Source: an uncultured Hyphomonadaceae bacterium (GTDB taxonomy: Bacteria; Pseudomonadota; Alphaproteobacteria; Caulobacterales; Hyphomonadaceae). Taken from it: a stretch of 5,259 nucleotides of DNA. Positions 1 through 5,259 of the stretch are shown here, one piece after another. The stretch covers positions 1-5,259 of the forward strand of contig CALMWO010000323.1 of assembly GCA_937873805.1 (NCBI GenBank). The letters are read 5' to 3'. Each line of letters begins with the position of its first letter. Position 1 is the first letter of the stretch. The notes below the pieces were generated by a model that made no database searches, had not been told where the DNA came from, and saw only the letters and a program-made list of their open reading frames with translations. Position numbers and translations under genes: made by a program.

Positions 1-980
1 GCGATGGGCGCGTACATTTCACCCCTGCCAATCTTTCATCTCATTTTCACCGTGCCATCGAAGCCGACACCACGTCGCGCGTGCTTTCCGCGATCTTTGC
101 GGATCGGTCGAAGTTCATTGTGCATTCGCCTGTGCCGTTTGCGTCGTTTGGCGACGAAGGTGCGGCGAACCATTGCAGGCTTTCGGCGTCGCATGGTGAG
201 CGCGGCGTGGAAATGTTCGTCTATGGCCGTTCTGCCTTCGCGAAATCTGACGGCGCCAGGTTTGCGGCCCGTCAGGCGATGGAAGCGTCTCATATTGTCG
301 CGACCCAGCATCAGCTTTGGACGGGCGGCGGCGCTGTCCTGATTCAACAAGCGCAAGTGGCGATTGATGCGGGCGCGTTCCACAACGATGTTGTCGCTGT
401 CTCAAACGGCAACGTTCTGATGTTCCACGCGCAGGCCTTCGAACAGAAGGATGTAGTCGCGGAAGCGCTGAAGCGTGCGTGCGGCGCGAAGGGCTTCGAG
501 CCCATCCTTCTGGAGGCGAGCGCCGACGAGCTGAATCTCGGCGAAGCGGTGAAATCCTACCTTTTCAATTCGCAGATCGTATCTCTGCCTGCCGGCGGTA
601 TGGCGCTGATCCTTCCAGGTGAGGCGGAGGAAACACCCCGCGCCAAGGCGTTCGTCGATCGTGTGCTCGCGACGAATGGCCCGATCCGCGAAGCGCACTA
701 TCTCGACTTGCGTCAGTCCATGCGCAATGGCGGCGGGCCTGCTTGCTTGCGCTTGCGTGTGGTCCTCACGGATAGCGAACTCGCGGCGATCGACCGGCGC
801 GCAATTCTGGATGAGACGCGCGTTGCGGCGTTGGAGCAAGTTGTGAAGCGCCGCTATCGCGATCGCCTGGGCATCGCGGACCTCGCGGATCCAGCCCTGC
901 TCGATGAAAGCCGCGCAGCGCTGGACGAGATCAGCCAGGTGCTTGGCCTTGGGGCGGTGCATGACTTCCAGCGGGTTTGA
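1..980 (+). CDS. astB: N-succinylarginine dihydrolase, 5'-truncated by window edge
   Basis: AstB (EC 3.5.3.23) hydrolyses N2-succinylarginine to N2-succinylornithine, two ammonia and CO2. It is the second step of the arginine succinyltransferase (AST) pathway and is cytoplasmic. The reading frame is open from the first base (whole codons from position 3), so the gene begins upstream. About 325 codons are present, and the family is about 440-450 residues, so roughly the first 115-120 are missing. Family blocks visible in order are GRVHFTPANL at the edge, GDEGAANH (about 150-173), AFHNDVVAVSN (about 375-407), LFNSQIVSLP, and the hallmark SMRNGGGPACLRLRV (about 717-761). The catalytic Glu, His and Cys expected from the E. 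coli enzyme (Glu174, His248, Cys365) map to codons 156-158, 381-383 and 744-746, with near-identical spacing. The C-terminus is complete and ends in the typical HDFQRV. The start is outside the window. The 3' end overlaps the next gene by 20 bases. No other ast genes are visible; they may lie upstream. Confidence 0.96.
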   Translation, partial: DGRVHFTPANLSSHFHRAIEADTTSRVLSAIFADRSKFIVHSPVPFASFGDEGAANHCRLSASHGERGVEMFVYGRSAFAKSDGARFAARQAMEASHIVATQHQLWTGGGAVLIQQAQVAIDAGAFHNDVVAVSNGNVLMFHAQAFEQKDVVAEALKRACGAKGFEPILLEASADELNLGEAVKSYLFNSQIVSLPAGGMALILPGEAEETPRAKAFVDRVLATNGPIREAHYLDLRQSMRNGGGPACLRLRVVLTDSELAAIDRRAILDETRVAALEQVVKRRYRDRLGIADLADPALLDESRAALDEISQVLGLGAVHDFQRV

Positions 981-1506
981 TCGCGCGCCACCGATTGAGA
1001 CGGAAAGGCTGCGTTTGCGAGCGCATGCCGCCGCTGATTTCGCGGCGTGCATTCCGCTCTGGAATGATCCTGTCGTTACCCGCTTTATCGGTGGCCGCGC
1101 CTATACGCCTGAGGAAGTCTGGCAACGTTTGCAGCGCTACGCAGGCTCGTGGGTGCTGTTGGGGCATGGTTTCTGGGCTGTTGAGGAAAAGATCAACGCG
1201 AAGCTGATCGGCGAGATCGGCATCATGGACGCCAAGCGTGACATCGACCCGCCTTTTGGCAATGATCTGGAACTAGGTTGGGCGCTGCTGCCCGAGGCGC
1301 ATGGCAAGGGTTACGCAAGCGAAGCCCTAAAAGCCGTGCTTGGCTGGGAGCTGCAGGTTCTCGCCAGTCCCTGCCTTGTGGCGTTGATCGACCCCGACAA
1401 CGCTCCATCCATCAGGCTCGCCAACAAGTTCGACTTTTTCGAGCGCGCCCGTTCGGTGTATCGCGGCGTTCCTTCAATCCAGTTCGAGCGCAGGCGGGCT
1501 ACATGA
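961..1506 (+). CDS. GNAT-family N-acetyltransferase (RimJ/RimL type)
   Basis: A predicted 181-residue cytoplasmic acetyl-CoA-dependent N-acetyltransferase. The N-terminus carries the strand-1 motif ETERLRLR (residues 13-20) typical of the RimJ/RimL group (Acetyltransf_3). The acetyl-CoA pyrophosphate loop is H114-G115-K116-G117-Y118 within EAHGKGYASEA. The late motif DPDNAPSIRLANKFDF (about residues 144-159, with N147 and S150) is the usual NxxS-R-L helix near the active site. Length fits a single-domain member. I chose ATG 961 because it leaves about ten residues before the conserved strand. An in-frame start at 904 would add 19 residues lying inside astB. The upstream GGGGCGG (951-957) is only a poor, closely spaced ribosome site, so translation may depend on coupling from astB (20-base overlap). 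The stop is shared with the glpK start (ATGA). It is not AstA: too short and a different family branch. Substrate is unknown: a protein N-terminus, an amine, an amino acid or a xenobiotic are all possible. Confidence 0.9.
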   Translation: MTSSGFDRAPPIETERLRLRAHAAADFAACIPLWNDPVVTRFIGGRAYTPEEVWQRLQRYAGSWVLLGHGFWAVEEKINAKLIGEIGIMDAKRDIDPPFGNDLELGWALLPEAHGKGYASEALKAVLGWELQVLASPCLVALIDPDNAPSIRLANKFDFFERARSVYRGVPSIQFERRRAT

Positions 1507-2978
1507 CCAATGGCGTGATCCTTGCTCTCGATCAGGGCACGACATCCAGCCGCGCAATGGCGATTGCGTTCGACGGCTCAATCGTTGCCTCGGCTCAGGA
1601 AGAATTTCCGCAAATCTTCCCGCAATCCGGCTGGGTGGAGCATGATCCCGAAGCAATCTGGCGCACGCAGCGGCGCACAGCTCAACAGACGCTTGAGCGC
1701 TTGGGGGCACGGAAGGTCGCGGCGATTGGCGTAACCAACCAACGCGAAACCGTGGTGGTGTGGGATCGCAAGACCGGTGAGGCGATACACAACGCTATCG
1801 TCTGGCAAGACCGGCGCACCGCGCAGCGCACGCAAGATCTGGCGACCGCGGGTCATCAGGACATGGTCGGCGAACGCACCGGCCTGGTGCTTGATCCCTA
1901 TTTTTCGGCTTCGAAGATTGCATGGATACTCGATGTCGTTCCTGGCGCTCGCCAGCGCGCTCAACGCGGCGAGCTAGCCGCCGGAACAATCGACTGTTTT
2001 CTGATCTGGCGACTGACCGGCGGGAAAGTTCACGCAACCGACGCCACCAACGCATCGCGCACCTCGCTCTACGATATTCGCACGGGCCGATGGGACGCCG
2101 AACTTTGTGATCTGTTCGGCGTGCCCATGGTGCTGCTTCCCGATGTGCGGGACTCTGCCGGGGATTACGGTGTCAGCGATATCTTCGGGCCCAGCCTGCC
2201 GATCCGTGGCGTCGCAGGCGATCAGCAGGCGGCGCTGGTAGGACAGGCATGCTTCGAAGCCGGCGAGGTGAAATCGACCTACGGAACCGGCGGCTTTCTC
2301 GTGTTGAACACAGGCTCAGAACTGAAGCGTTCGAAATCCCGCCTGCTCGGAACGATCGCCTATCAGTGTGGCGGCAAGCCGACCTACGCGCTTGAAGGTT
2401 CAATCCTGTCGGCTGGATCGACAATTCAGTGGCTGCGCGACGAGCTGAAGATCATTCGCGATGGCGCTCACGCGGGAGAGCTCGCAAAGGGGATTGCTGA
2501 TAGCGGCGGCGTCTATGTCGTGCCCGCGTTCGTAGGATTGGGCGCGCCGCACTGGGATTCCGCGGCGCGGGGCGCCATTCTTGGTTTGCAGCGCGGATCG
2601 ACCATAGCTCACATAGCTCGCGCCGCGCTGGAAAGCGTCGCTTTCCAGACTGCGGAACTGCTTGAAGCGATGGCGAAGGATGGCGTCGCGCCACAGCGCC
2701 TGCGGGTCGACGGCGGCATGGCGCGCAATGACTGGCTGCTACAGTTCATGGCCGATATCTTGAGTATCGAAGTCGTGCGTCCGAAGAACACGGAAACAAC
2801 GGCGCTCGGCGCCGCCATCTTAGCGGGAGTTGGCGCCGGGGAGTTCGGCTCGCTGAACGAAGCTGCCGCTTTGTGGAAGCTGGATCGCAAGTTCGAGCCC
2901 GCGATGGCGTCGTCGGATCGTTCGCGCCAGATGGCGGGATGGAAAGACGCGATCGCCCGCGTGAAAACTTCGAACTGA
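1503..2978 (+). CDS. glpK: Glycerol kinase
   Basis: Glycerol kinase (EC 2.7.1.30, FGGY family) phosphorylates glycerol with ATP to sn-glycerol-3-phosphate. The product has 491 residues, close to the usual 495-505. The N-terminal phosphate loop is DQGTTSSRA (10-18). Glycerol-contact residues of the E. coli enzyme are all present: R81-E82 in TNQRE, W101 in VWQDRRT, Y133 in DPYFSASK, D240 in AGDQQAAL and F265 in GTGGF. The first FGGY signature is YFSASKIAWILD (133-144). The second domain has GLGAPHWDSAARGAI, VDGGMARND (from about residue 402) and TETTALGAA, all typical of GlpK. ATG 1503 starts directly before the conserved first strand and overlaps the preceding stop by four bases. AGGCGGG at 1492-1498 is a possible, closely spaced ribosome site. 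An in-frame upstream start (1278) would put 75 unrelated residues inside the acetyltransferase gene. Odd points: the Arg of the E. coli fructose-1,6-bisphosphate site is Ser231, and the EIIA-Glc contact segment is not conserved. No glpF, glpD or glpR is visible nearby. Confidence 0.97.
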   Translation: MTNGVILALDQGTTSSRAMAIAFDGSIVASAQEEFPQIFPQSGWVEHDPEAIWRTQRRTAQQTLERLGARKVAAIGVTNQRETVVVWDRKTGEAIHNAIVWQDRRTAQRTQDLATAGHQDMVGERTGLVLDPYFSASKIAWILDVVPGARQRAQRGELAAGTIDCFLIWRLTGGKVHATDATNASRTSLYDIRTGRWDAELCDLFGVPMVLLPDVRDSAGDYGVSDIFGPSLPIRGVAGDQQAALVGQACFEAGEVKSTYGTGGFLVLNTGSELKRSKSRLLGTIAYQCGGKPTYALEGSILSAGSTIQWLRDELKIIRDGAHAGELAKGIADSGGVYVVPAFVGLGAPHWDSAARGAILGLQRGSTIAHIARAALESVAFQTAELLEAMAKDGVAPQRLRVDGGMARNDWLLQFMADILSIEVVRPKNTETTALGAAILAGVGAGEFGSLNEAAALWKLDRKFEPAMASSDRSRQMAGWKDAIARVKTSN

Positions 2979-2986
2979 TCGCCAGT

Positions 2987-3008
2987 CAGCCCGATTTCAG
3001 CCCGATTT
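2987..3008. repeat. Perfect 11-base tandem duplication in intergenic gap
   Basis: CAGCCCGATTT occurs twice head to tail (2987-2997 and 2998-3008), beginning 8 bases after the glpK stop. It lies in the 67-base gap before the lipoprotein gene. The two copies are identical. There is no inverted repeat or T-run giving a convincing intrinsic terminator here, and no clear -35/-10 pair. It could be a slippage duplication or a pair of direct half-sites for a regulator; the sequence alone cannot separate these. Confidence 0.8.
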
Positions 3009-3035
3009 GATTACCACCGTCCAGGCTGGTCGGGC

Positions 3036-3040
3036 AGGGG
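3036..3040 (+). promoter_or_regulatory. Ribosome binding site deciding the lipoprotein start
   Basis: AGGGG lies five bases before ATG 3046. It favours that ATG over the in-frame GTG at 3040, which overlaps it, and over the TTG at 3007. The ATG also places the basic N-terminus and lipobox at the lengths expected for a lipoprotein signal peptide. Confidence 0.6.
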
Positions 3041-3045
3041 TGATC

Positions 3046-3984
3046 ATGAGGCGCGGGCTCTGTTTTGTTGCCATATGTGCGCCCATGCTCGTGGGGTGCA
3101 TATCCTGGTCAATAAATGAGTCATGGTTCTTCAAGCCAGTGTCCCGTGCGCAGAAAGCTGCCACCGTTGGCGAGCTCAAACTCGACGCCGAGGAGCGCCT
3201 GACCTCGCCGAGCGCCTTTAGCGCCGACTTCAGCCGAATTTTCCCGAATTTTCCCGATCGCATGCCCGCAAGGATCTCGCATGACTTCGTCACCCTGGGC
3301 GGGGAGCGTATCGCGATCTCACGGGTTGCTGGCGCCAATGGTTCCGATGACGAGCCGCTGATCGTTCATTGCGGTGGCGAGTCTGGGGACAGGCGCAGCC
3401 ATGGCGCGGTCTACGCCGGAAAGATCCTTCCGTGGGGCGAAGCTTTGCTGATGGACTATCCAGGTTATGGCGACAGCAGCGGTCAACCAACTGTCGCCGC
3501 GATGCTGGCGTTCCAGCGGGAGCTTGCTGCCTATCTCGACGGGCTCGCAGTGGATCGCCCATTGATATTGTGGGGTCATTCGCTTGGCGGTCCGATATGC
3601 GCGGCGATCGCAAGTCGAAGCGGGCAGGTTGATGCGGTTGTCCTCGAAACGACCGCGCCAAACTTTGCGGATGTGATGGATGCAACGAAGCCTTGGTTTA
3701 CTCCGCCGACCCTTCAGCTCGATGTTGTGGAAGGCCTCAAGGCGTACGACGTGGCGGTTGCGCTCGCCACGTTCCCGGGCCCGATCATGGTGCTGGGCGC
3801 GGGCAGGGACCAAGTCTTTCCAGTCAAGCTGGAGCGTTCTGTCGCGGCAAAGCTCAGAGAGCAGGGATTGGCTGTGACCTATCTGGAATATGCGGCTGCC
3901 GATCACATGAACGCAGCCCTGAACGGCTTTTTCGTGCGTGACGCAGTGGGGTTCTTCGCGAACATAGCCAACAGCCGGCGCTGA
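3046..3984 (+). CDS. Predicted lipoprotein with alpha/beta-hydrolase domain
   Basis: A 312-residue protein from ATG 3046. The N-terminus MRRGLCFVAICAPMLVGC has two arginines, a short hydrophobic stretch and a lipobox (LVGC, cleavage before Cys18), so it should be lipidated. Residue +2 is Ile rather than Asp, which by the E. coli rule favours the outer membrane. The rest is a serine-hydrolase fold resembling the BEM46/ABHD13-like group. It has strand LIVHCGGESGD (106-115, where many relatives have HGN-G), DYPGYGDSSG (137-146) and nucleophile elbow WGHSLGG with Ser179. The acid is probably Asp255 in GAGRDQVFP and the base His287 in ADHMNAA, giving a complete triad in the right order. It is therefore probably an active esterase, lipase, thioesterase or peptidase acting in the envelope; the substrate is unknown. 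A 67-base gap follows glpK and a 50-base gap precedes the lyase gene, so co-transcription is possible but not shown. A 10-base tandem repeat lies in the coding sequence (3235-3257). Confidence 0.88.
   Translation: MRRGLCFVAICAPMLVGCISWSINESWFFKPVSRAQKAATVGELKLDAEERLTSPSAFSADFSRIFPNFPDRMPARISHDFVTLGGERIAISRVAGANGSDDEPLIVHCGGESGDRRSHGAVYAGKILPWGEALLMDYPGYGDSSGQPTVAAMLAFQRELAAYLDGLAVDRPLILWGHSLGGPICAAIASRSGQVDAVVLETTAPNFADVMDATKPWFTPPTLQLDVVEGLKAYDVAVALATFPGPIMVLGAGRDQVFPVKLERSVAAKLREQGLAVTYLEYAAADHMNAALNGFFVRDAVGFFANIANSRR
3235..3257. repeat. Short period-10 tandem repeat inside the hydrolase gene
   Basis: CGAATTTTCC is repeated twice with a further CGA, 23 bases of exact period 10. Because 10 is not a multiple of three, the copies are read in different frames (region RIFPNFPDR, about residues 64-72). 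It sits in the linker between the lipidated N-terminus and the first hydrolase strand, where length changes would be tolerated. The frame remains open through it. Confidence 0.75.
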
Positions 3985-3998
3985 GCGCCATTCCGGGG

Positions 3999-4011
3999 CT
4001 CGCAAGGCGAG
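3999..4011. other. Small hairpin in the gap before the lyase gene
   Basis: CTCGC-AAG-GCGAG can form a five-pair stem with a three-base loop, 15 bases after the hydrolase stop. There is no run of T after it, so I do not call it an intrinsic terminator. It could slow polymerase or separate the expression of the two genes. A GACTC (a GANTC site, the target of the CcrM methylase in alphaproteobacteria) overlaps its end at 4011-4015. Confidence 0.35.
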
Positions 4012-4023
4012 ACTCATCCCGCT

Positions 4024-4027
4024 AGGA
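4024..4027 (+). promoter_or_regulatory. Ribosome binding site for the HMG-CoA lyase family gene
   Basis: AGGA lies seven bases before ATG 4035, a good Shine-Dalgarno match and spacing. It supports that start and independent translation of the lyase. Confidence 0.65.
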
Positions 4028-4034
4028 TGGTCGT

Positions 4035-4937
4035 ATGAACACACGCATTGAAATGGTCGAGGTCGCGGCCCGCGACGGTCTGCAGAATGAGCCGGGCTTT
4101 TTCCCGACCGCCGACAAGCTGGAATTGATCGAACGCGCCATCGCGTCAGGGTCGAAGCGTATAGAGGTTGCCAGCTTCGTTCATCCCGGCCGCGTTCCGC
4201 AGATGGCCGATGCCGAGGCTGTATGCGCCGGGCTGCCAAAGCGTGGTCGGGACGACGTCACCTATATCGGTCTGGTCCTCAACAAGCGCGGCGCTCTGCG
4301 CGCGCTCGAAACTCAGGTGCATGAGCTGGGCGCTGTGATTTCCGCGAGTGACGGTTTCGGCACGCGCAATCAGGGTCGCACGTCCGACGAGACCGTCGAA
4401 GACGCCATCGAAATTATCCGCCTTGGGAAGGATCATGGGCGATCGGTGCAAGCGACCATATCCGTCGCTTTTGGTTGCCCCTTCGACGGCGAGATCGCGC
4501 CCTCGCGCGTCGCTGAATTGGCCCGTAAGGTTGCAGCGGCGGGTCCGCGCGAGATTGAGCTTGGCGACACGATCGGCGTTGCCGTTCCCACGCAGGTGAA
4601 GGCTGTGATGGCCGCTGTGAAAATCGCCGCGCCCGGCATCCCGGTCCGACTTCACTTCCACGACACGCGCAACACAGCCGTTGCAAATGCATGGGCGGGC
4701 GTTGAGGCCGGCGCCACAACGCTGGACGCTTCCATCGCCGGCATTGGCGGTTGTCCCTTTGCGCCCAACGCCACAGGCAATGTTGCTACCGAAGACGTTC
4801 AATACATGCTGCAGCGCTCAGGTATCGAAACCGGCCTGAAGCTGCACGGGCTCATCGAAACCGCGCAATGGCTGTCAACGAAGATGGGCCGCACCTTGCC
4901 CGGCCTCGTCAGCCGCGCCGGAGGCTTCCCGAAGTGA
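4035..4937 (+). CDS. Hydroxymethylglutaryl-CoA lyase family protein (DRE-TIM metallolyase)
   Basis: The family enzyme (EC 4.1.3.4) cleaves (S)-HMG-CoA to acetoacetate and acetyl-CoA, the last step of leucine breakdown. This protein has 300 residues, the normal bacterial length, from an ATG with a good ribosome site. Motifs in order are VEVAARDGLQNE (R13-D14, Q17), IEVASFVHPGRVPQM (about 43-57), VAFGCPFDGE, LGDTIGV, LHFHDTRNTA and GIGGCPFAPNATGN. By alignment to human HMGCL, D14, H207, H209 and N249 are the metal ligands, R13 is the catalytic arginine and C240 is the loop cysteine. The spacings H to C (33) and C to N (9) match exactly, so it should be active. The HDTRNTA block replaces the HDTYGQA of classical enzymes. 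This suggests a distinct subgroup that may use another 3-hydroxyacyl-CoA, such as citramalyl-CoA. The stop overlaps the next gene's GTG start by four bases. No leucine-pathway dehydrogenase or carboxylase is nearby, so I assign the family confidently but not the substrate. Confidence 0.92.
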   Translation: MNTRIEMVEVAARDGLQNEPGFFPTADKLELIERAIASGSKRIEVASFVHPGRVPQMADAEAVCAGLPKRGRDDVTYIGLVLNKRGALRALETQVHELGAVISASDGFGTRNQGRTSDETVEDAIEIIRLGKDHGRSVQATISVAFGCPFDGEIAPSRVAELARKVAAAGPREIELGDTIGVAVPTQVKAVMAAVKIAAPGIPVRLHFHDTRNTAVANAWAGVEAGATTLDASIAGIGGCPFAPNATGNVATEDVQYMLQRSGIETGLKLHGLIETAQWLSTKMGRTLPGLVSRAGGFPK

Positions 4938-5259
4938 GTGGAGCTCTCGAGGGCTTGCGCGTCATCGAGATGGGCTCGCTGATAGCGGGGCCTTTCTGCG
5001 GCCAGCTCATGGGCGACATGGGCGCTGATGTCATCAAGATCGAAGCGCCGGGCGAGGGCGATCCGATGCGCCAGTGGGGGCAGGGCGCGAAGCCCGCCTG
5101 GTGGCGCGTGATCGGCCGCAACAAACGCTCGGTGTCGCTCGATCTGCGCAAGCAACGCGGGCAGGAAATCGCGCGTGAGCTTGCGGCGAGCGCAGACATC
5201 CTGATCGAAAATTTCCGTCCGGGTACGCTCGAGAAATGGGGCATGTCGCCAGAGGCGCT
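4934..5259 (+). CDS. CaiB/BaiF family III CoA-transferase, 3'-truncated by window edge
   Basis: The N-terminal 108 codons of a family III acyl-CoA transferase, an enzyme moving CoA between carboxylic acids (for example from succinyl-CoA to another organic acid). It normally works as an interlocked dimer in the cytoplasm, and full members have about 380-410 residues. Family blocks seen are LEGLRVIEMGSLIAGPF (about 5-21), the MGADVIKIEAPGEGDPMR strand-loop (about 29-46), GRNKRSVSLDLR (about 62-73) and ADILIENFRPGTLEKWG (about 87-103). The catalytic aspartate (Asp169 in formyl-CoA transferase) lies beyond the window. The start is GTG 4934, whose GTGA overlaps the lyase stop. The later GTG at 4938 is out of frame, and the conserved start LEGLRVIE follows at once. 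The overlap implies translational coupling to the lyase, so the two probably act in one route. Family resemblance is strong but the acid substrate cannot be read from this fragment. Confidence 0.94.
   Translation, partial: MSGALEGLRVIEMGSLIAGPFCGQLMGDMGADVIKIEAPGEGDPMRQWGQGAKPAWWRVIGRNKRSVSLDLRKQRGQEIARELAASADILIENFRPGTLEKWGMSPEA

Noticed and set aside
904..960. Earlier start for the acetyltransferase gene
   Set aside because: The extra 19 residues lie in astB, have no GNAT similarity, and ATG 961 sits at the usual distance before the first conserved strand.
402..1052. Open frame of 216 codons on the - strand across astB
   Set aside because: It mirrors the codon bias of astB, shows no family motif, and runs across the astB/acetyltransferase junction.
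1278..1502. Upstream in-frame extension of glpK
   Set aside because: The added 75 residues are low-complexity Arg/Ala-rich and overlie the acetyltransferase active region. The glycerol kinase fold starts directly after ATG 1503.
3007..3045. TTG 3007 or GTG 3040 as the lipoprotein start
   Set aside because: TTG 3007 overlaps the tandem repeat and would put 13 non-basic residues before the signal peptide. GTG 3040 overlaps the AGGGG ribosome site that fits ATG 3046.
2979..3045. Intrinsic terminator or sigma-70 promoter after glpK
   Set aside because: I found no GC stem followed by a T-run and no acceptable -35/-10 pair. TTGATT at 3007 has no matching -10 at 16-18 bases.
859..3611. Three copies of the palindrome GCGATCGC (859-866, 2949-2956, 3604-3611), reminiscent of cyanobacterial HIP1
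   Set aside because: All lie inside coding sequence and are made of codons favoured here (GCG, ATC, GCG/CGC). The gene content does not suggest a cyanobacterium.
3319..4239. Long open frame of 306 codons on the - strand across the hydrolase and lyase genes
   Set aside because: It is antisense to two well-supported genes. The translation is rich in Arg, Pro and Ser with no recognisable family motif, and long antisense frames are common in GC-rich DNA.

Overview
The window is an ordinary stretch of bacterial chromosome. It is GC-rich (roughly 60%) with strongly GC-biased third codon positions. Six protein genes lie on the + strand, tightly packed, and the first and last are cut by the window edges. 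I see no tRNA, rRNA, CRISPR array, insertion sequence, phage gene or other mobile-element signal. The gene types (succinylarginine dihydrolase, HMG-CoA-lyase-like enzyme, family III CoA-transferase), the base composition and the GTG and overlapping starts fit a Gram-negative proteobacterium, most likely an alphaproteobacterium. That placement is inference from style and gene content, not from a marker gene. A lipoprotein with an apparent outer-membrane sorting signal supports Gram-negative.

Left block (1-2978): the 3' part of astB (N-succinylarginine dihydrolase, arginine catabolism) overlaps by 20 bases a RimJ/RimL-type GNAT acetyltransferase gene. That gene in turn shares an ATGA stop/start overlap with glpK (glycerol kinase). 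The overlaps suggest one transcript with translational coupling. The three products do not belong to one known pathway: AstB feeds arginine carbon and nitrogen into central metabolism, GlpK brings glycerol in as glycerol-3-phosphate, and the acetyltransferase's substrate is unknown.

Middle (2979-4034): after a 67-base gap holding a perfect 11-base tandem duplication comes a predicted lipoprotein with an alpha/beta-hydrolase domain and a complete Ser-Asp-His triad. A 50-base gap with a small weak hairpin and a good ribosome binding site follows.

Right block (4035-5259): an HMG-CoA-lyase-family enzyme with all expected metal and catalytic residues overlaps by 4 bases (GTGA) the start of a CaiB/BaiF family III CoA-transferase that runs off the window. 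The pair looks like a small catabolic unit in which an organic acid is activated to its CoA thioester and then cleaved. The true substrate may not be HMG-CoA.

Nothing here is clearly a new system. The points most worth a second look are the lyase/CoA-transferase pair, the apparent loss of both E. coli allosteric sites in GlpK, the astB-GNAT-glpK coupling, and the lipid-anchored hydrolase with a modified oxyanion-region motif.
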